Translations under genes and position numbers: made by a program
Part shown: piece after piece, positions 62,718-64,000 of the stretch
Layout: every line of letters starts with the position of its first letter
How positions within the stretch are numbered: position 1 is the first letter of the stretch
Notes under the pieces: model-generated
What the model saw: the letters and a program-made list of their open reading frames with translations, nothing else
Database searches by the model: none
What the model was told of the DNA's origin: nothing
Source: Shewanella sp. Isolate11
GTDB taxonomy: Bacteria; Pseudomonadota; Gammaproteobacteria; Enterobacterales; Shewanellaceae
Assembly: GCF_022398315.1 (NCBI RefSeq)
Contig: NZ_JAKEVF010000005.1
Coordinates: 107,821 to 171,820 of the forward strand
DNA length: 64,000 bases
Direction of reading: 5' to 3'

Positions 62718-64000
62718 ATGCAAGATGGAACTAAACGTGTGCACAGAAACCCCTCGACAGCCCAGCTGATAGAACTTGCACTAGCCCGTGGCGAAGGAGA
62801 GCTTACGGCAAATGGTGCTTTAGTTGCCAAAACCGGCGAAAGAACCGGACGTTCACCTAACGACCGTTTTATCGTTAAAGAAGCCAGCAGTGAAAATGAG
62901 ATCGATTGGGGTGCCATCAACAAGCCTTTCGAAATGAATGCCTTTGACGCACTTTGGCAACGAGTTACTAATTATCTCGCCGATAAAGAAACCTTTGTAT
63001 CTGAATTAGAAGTCGGTGCCGATACTGACCACTATCAACCACTGCAAGTCACTACAGAAACGGCCTGGCATCAGTTGTTTGCCCGAAACTTGTTTATCGT
63101 ACCAGAGCAATTTAATGCCGCCGATAAACCCGTGTGGCAGATCATCAATGCCCCCGGTTTTGTCTGTGAACCTAGCCGTGATGGAACTCACTCAGATGCC
63201 GCAGTGATCATCAACTTTGCCGACCGTAAAGTGCTGCTTGCTGGCCTAAAATACGCAGGCGAAATGAAGAAGTCGATGTTCTCGGTACAAAACTTCTTAT
63301 TACCAGCCAAAGACGTATTACCGATGCACTGCTCTGCAAACGTCGGCGCAGAGGGAGACACCACTTTATTCTTCGGCCTATCTGGCACAGGAAAAACCAC
63401 CTTATCTGCCGATCCTAAACGTTTTCTTATCGGTGATGATGAACATGGTTGGGCTGCTGGCGGAGTGTTTAATATCGAAGGCGGTTGCTACGCTAAATGT
63501 ATCGATCTCAGCCAGAAAAATGAGCCGGTGATTTGGGATGCCATCCGTTTTGGTACTGTGCTGGAAAACGTCACCTTAGATGAACATCGAGTGCCAGATT
63601 ACAGCAATACTCAGCTAACAGAAAACAGCCGCGCCGCTTATCCATTGGAGCATATCGCCCAGCGTAAAGCGGAAAACTGCGGCGCTGAACCCCAAGCCGT
63701 GGTGTTCTTAACCTGTGACGTATCTGGCGTACTACCACCAGTATCTAAACTCAGCAAAGAACAAGCCGCGTACCATTTCTTGTCGGGTTATACCGCTAAG
63801 GTAGGTTCTACTGAAATGGGTTCTACTTCGGCGATTCAATCGACTTTCTCGACCTGTTTCGGCGCACCTTTCTTTCCACGTCCAGCCGGAGTCTATGCCG
63901 AATTGCTGATCAAGCGTATCGAGTCGTTTGGCAGTCAGGTATATCTAGTCAATACTGGCTGGACGGGGGGGCCTCATGGTGTCGGTAAGCGTTTTGATAT
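62718..64000 (+). CDS. pckA: Phosphoenolpyruvate carboxykinase (ATP), N-terminal part
   Basis: The gene runs off the right edge with 427 codons visible and no stop or frameshift. It has GATGGAGACC upstream of the ATG at 62718. N-terminal [20 protein letters not shown] (about 35-54), the P-loop [14 protein letters not shown] (about 220-233), [15 protein letters not shown] and the kinase-2 segment are as in the ATP-dependent enzyme, which makes phosphoenolpyruvate from oxaloacetate in gluconeogenesis. The seven-G run at 63965-63971 reads in frame as TGG (TGWTGGPHG). The C-terminus is outside the window. Confidence 0.95.
   Translation, partial: MQDGTKRVHRNPSTAQLIELALARGEGELTANGALVAKTGERTGRSPNDRFIVKEASSENEIDWGAINKPFEMNAFDALWQRVTNYLADKETFVSELEVGADTDHYQPLQVTTETAWHQLFARNLFIVPEQFNAADKPVWQIINAPGFVCEPSRDGTHSDAAVIINFADRKVLLAGLKYAGEMKKSMFSVQNFLLPAKDVLPMHCSANVGAEGDTTLFFGLSGTGKTTLSADPKRFLIGDDEHGWAAGGVFNIEGGCYAKCIDLSQKNEPVIWDAIRFGTVLENVTLDEHRVPDYSNTQLTENSRAAYPLEHIAQRKAENCGAEPQAVVFLTCDVSGVLPPVSKLSKEQAAYHFLSGYTAKVGSTEMGSTSAIQSTFSTCFGAPFFPRPAGVYAELLIKRIESFGSQVYLVNTGWTGGPHGVGKRFD

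Noticed and set aside
63965..63971. Run of seven G in pckA as a possible frameshift
   Set aside because: The frame continues correctly on both sides with the expected family sequence.

Overview
The window is chromosomal DNA of a gammaproteobacterium, almost certainly a Shewanella. The left edge carries the last 53 codons of cymA, the tetrahaem quinol dehydrogenase typical of that genus. Gene sets such as typA/glnA/ntrBC, cpxP-cpxRA with fieF, menDHCE, ftsYEX-rpoH, gspCDEFGHIJKLMN and hslRO-pckA follow gammaproteobacterial order. Nearly all of the sequence is ordinary core genome. I see no rRNA, tRNA, prophage, CRISPR array or intact insertion sequence. The placement is inferred from remembered protein families, not from a search.

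Layout. 1-5.6 kb: cymA end; a leftward set yihY - prolyl aminopeptidase-like - dtd - YiiD-type thioesterase; a small membrane protein, a DUF2959 lipoprotein and a NapH-like ferredoxin membrane protein. 5.6-6.3 kb: gene-free, with a repeat-like block and a perfect 38-bp tandem duplication. 6.3-9.8 kb: a leftward dehydrogenase/cupin/SDR operon opposite an AraC-type regulator. 10-18.2 kb: typA and the nitrogen genes glnA, ntrB and ntrC, with clear NtrC and sigma-54 sites. 18.2-23.1 kb: an unlisted 37-residue ORF, a LysR regulator, fieF, cpxP, cpxR and cpxA. 23.2-31.9 kb: porin-like protein, trmL, an M16 peptidase pair, a methyltransferase, a DTW-domain tRNA enzyme and a Bcr/CflA exporter. 32-38.5 kb: LysR regulator, several poorly characterised proteins and a YjeH-like exporter. 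38.7-43.6 kb: menaquinone genes menD, menH, menC, menE. 43.7-49.2 kb: rpoH, ftsX, ftsE, ftsY, then rsmD and a DUF1145 protein. 49.3-61 kb: a complete leftward type II secretion operon from gspC to gspN. 61.2-64 kb: hslR, hslO and the start of pckA.

How the genes work together. Menaquinone made by the Men enzymes is the electron donor for CymA, and in Shewanella the type II system exports outer-surface cytochromes, so three parts of anaerobic and extracellular respiration lie in this stretch. NtrBC controls glnA through the two NtrC sites and the -24/-12 promoter, and a second, overlapping NtrC pair sits in front of ntrB. CpxAR senses envelope stress and has a perfect CpxR box between cpxP and cpxR.

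I found no obviously new multigene system. The best leads are: the 15-fold decapeptide repeat in FtsY; a 21-bp-spaced direct repeat that looks like the operator of the AraC-type regulator; a 172-bp MITE-like element that ends at a stop codon; the 37-residue ORF after ntrC; the overlapping NtrC sites before ntrB; an acidic tail on GspJ; and several strong hairpins with no assigned role.
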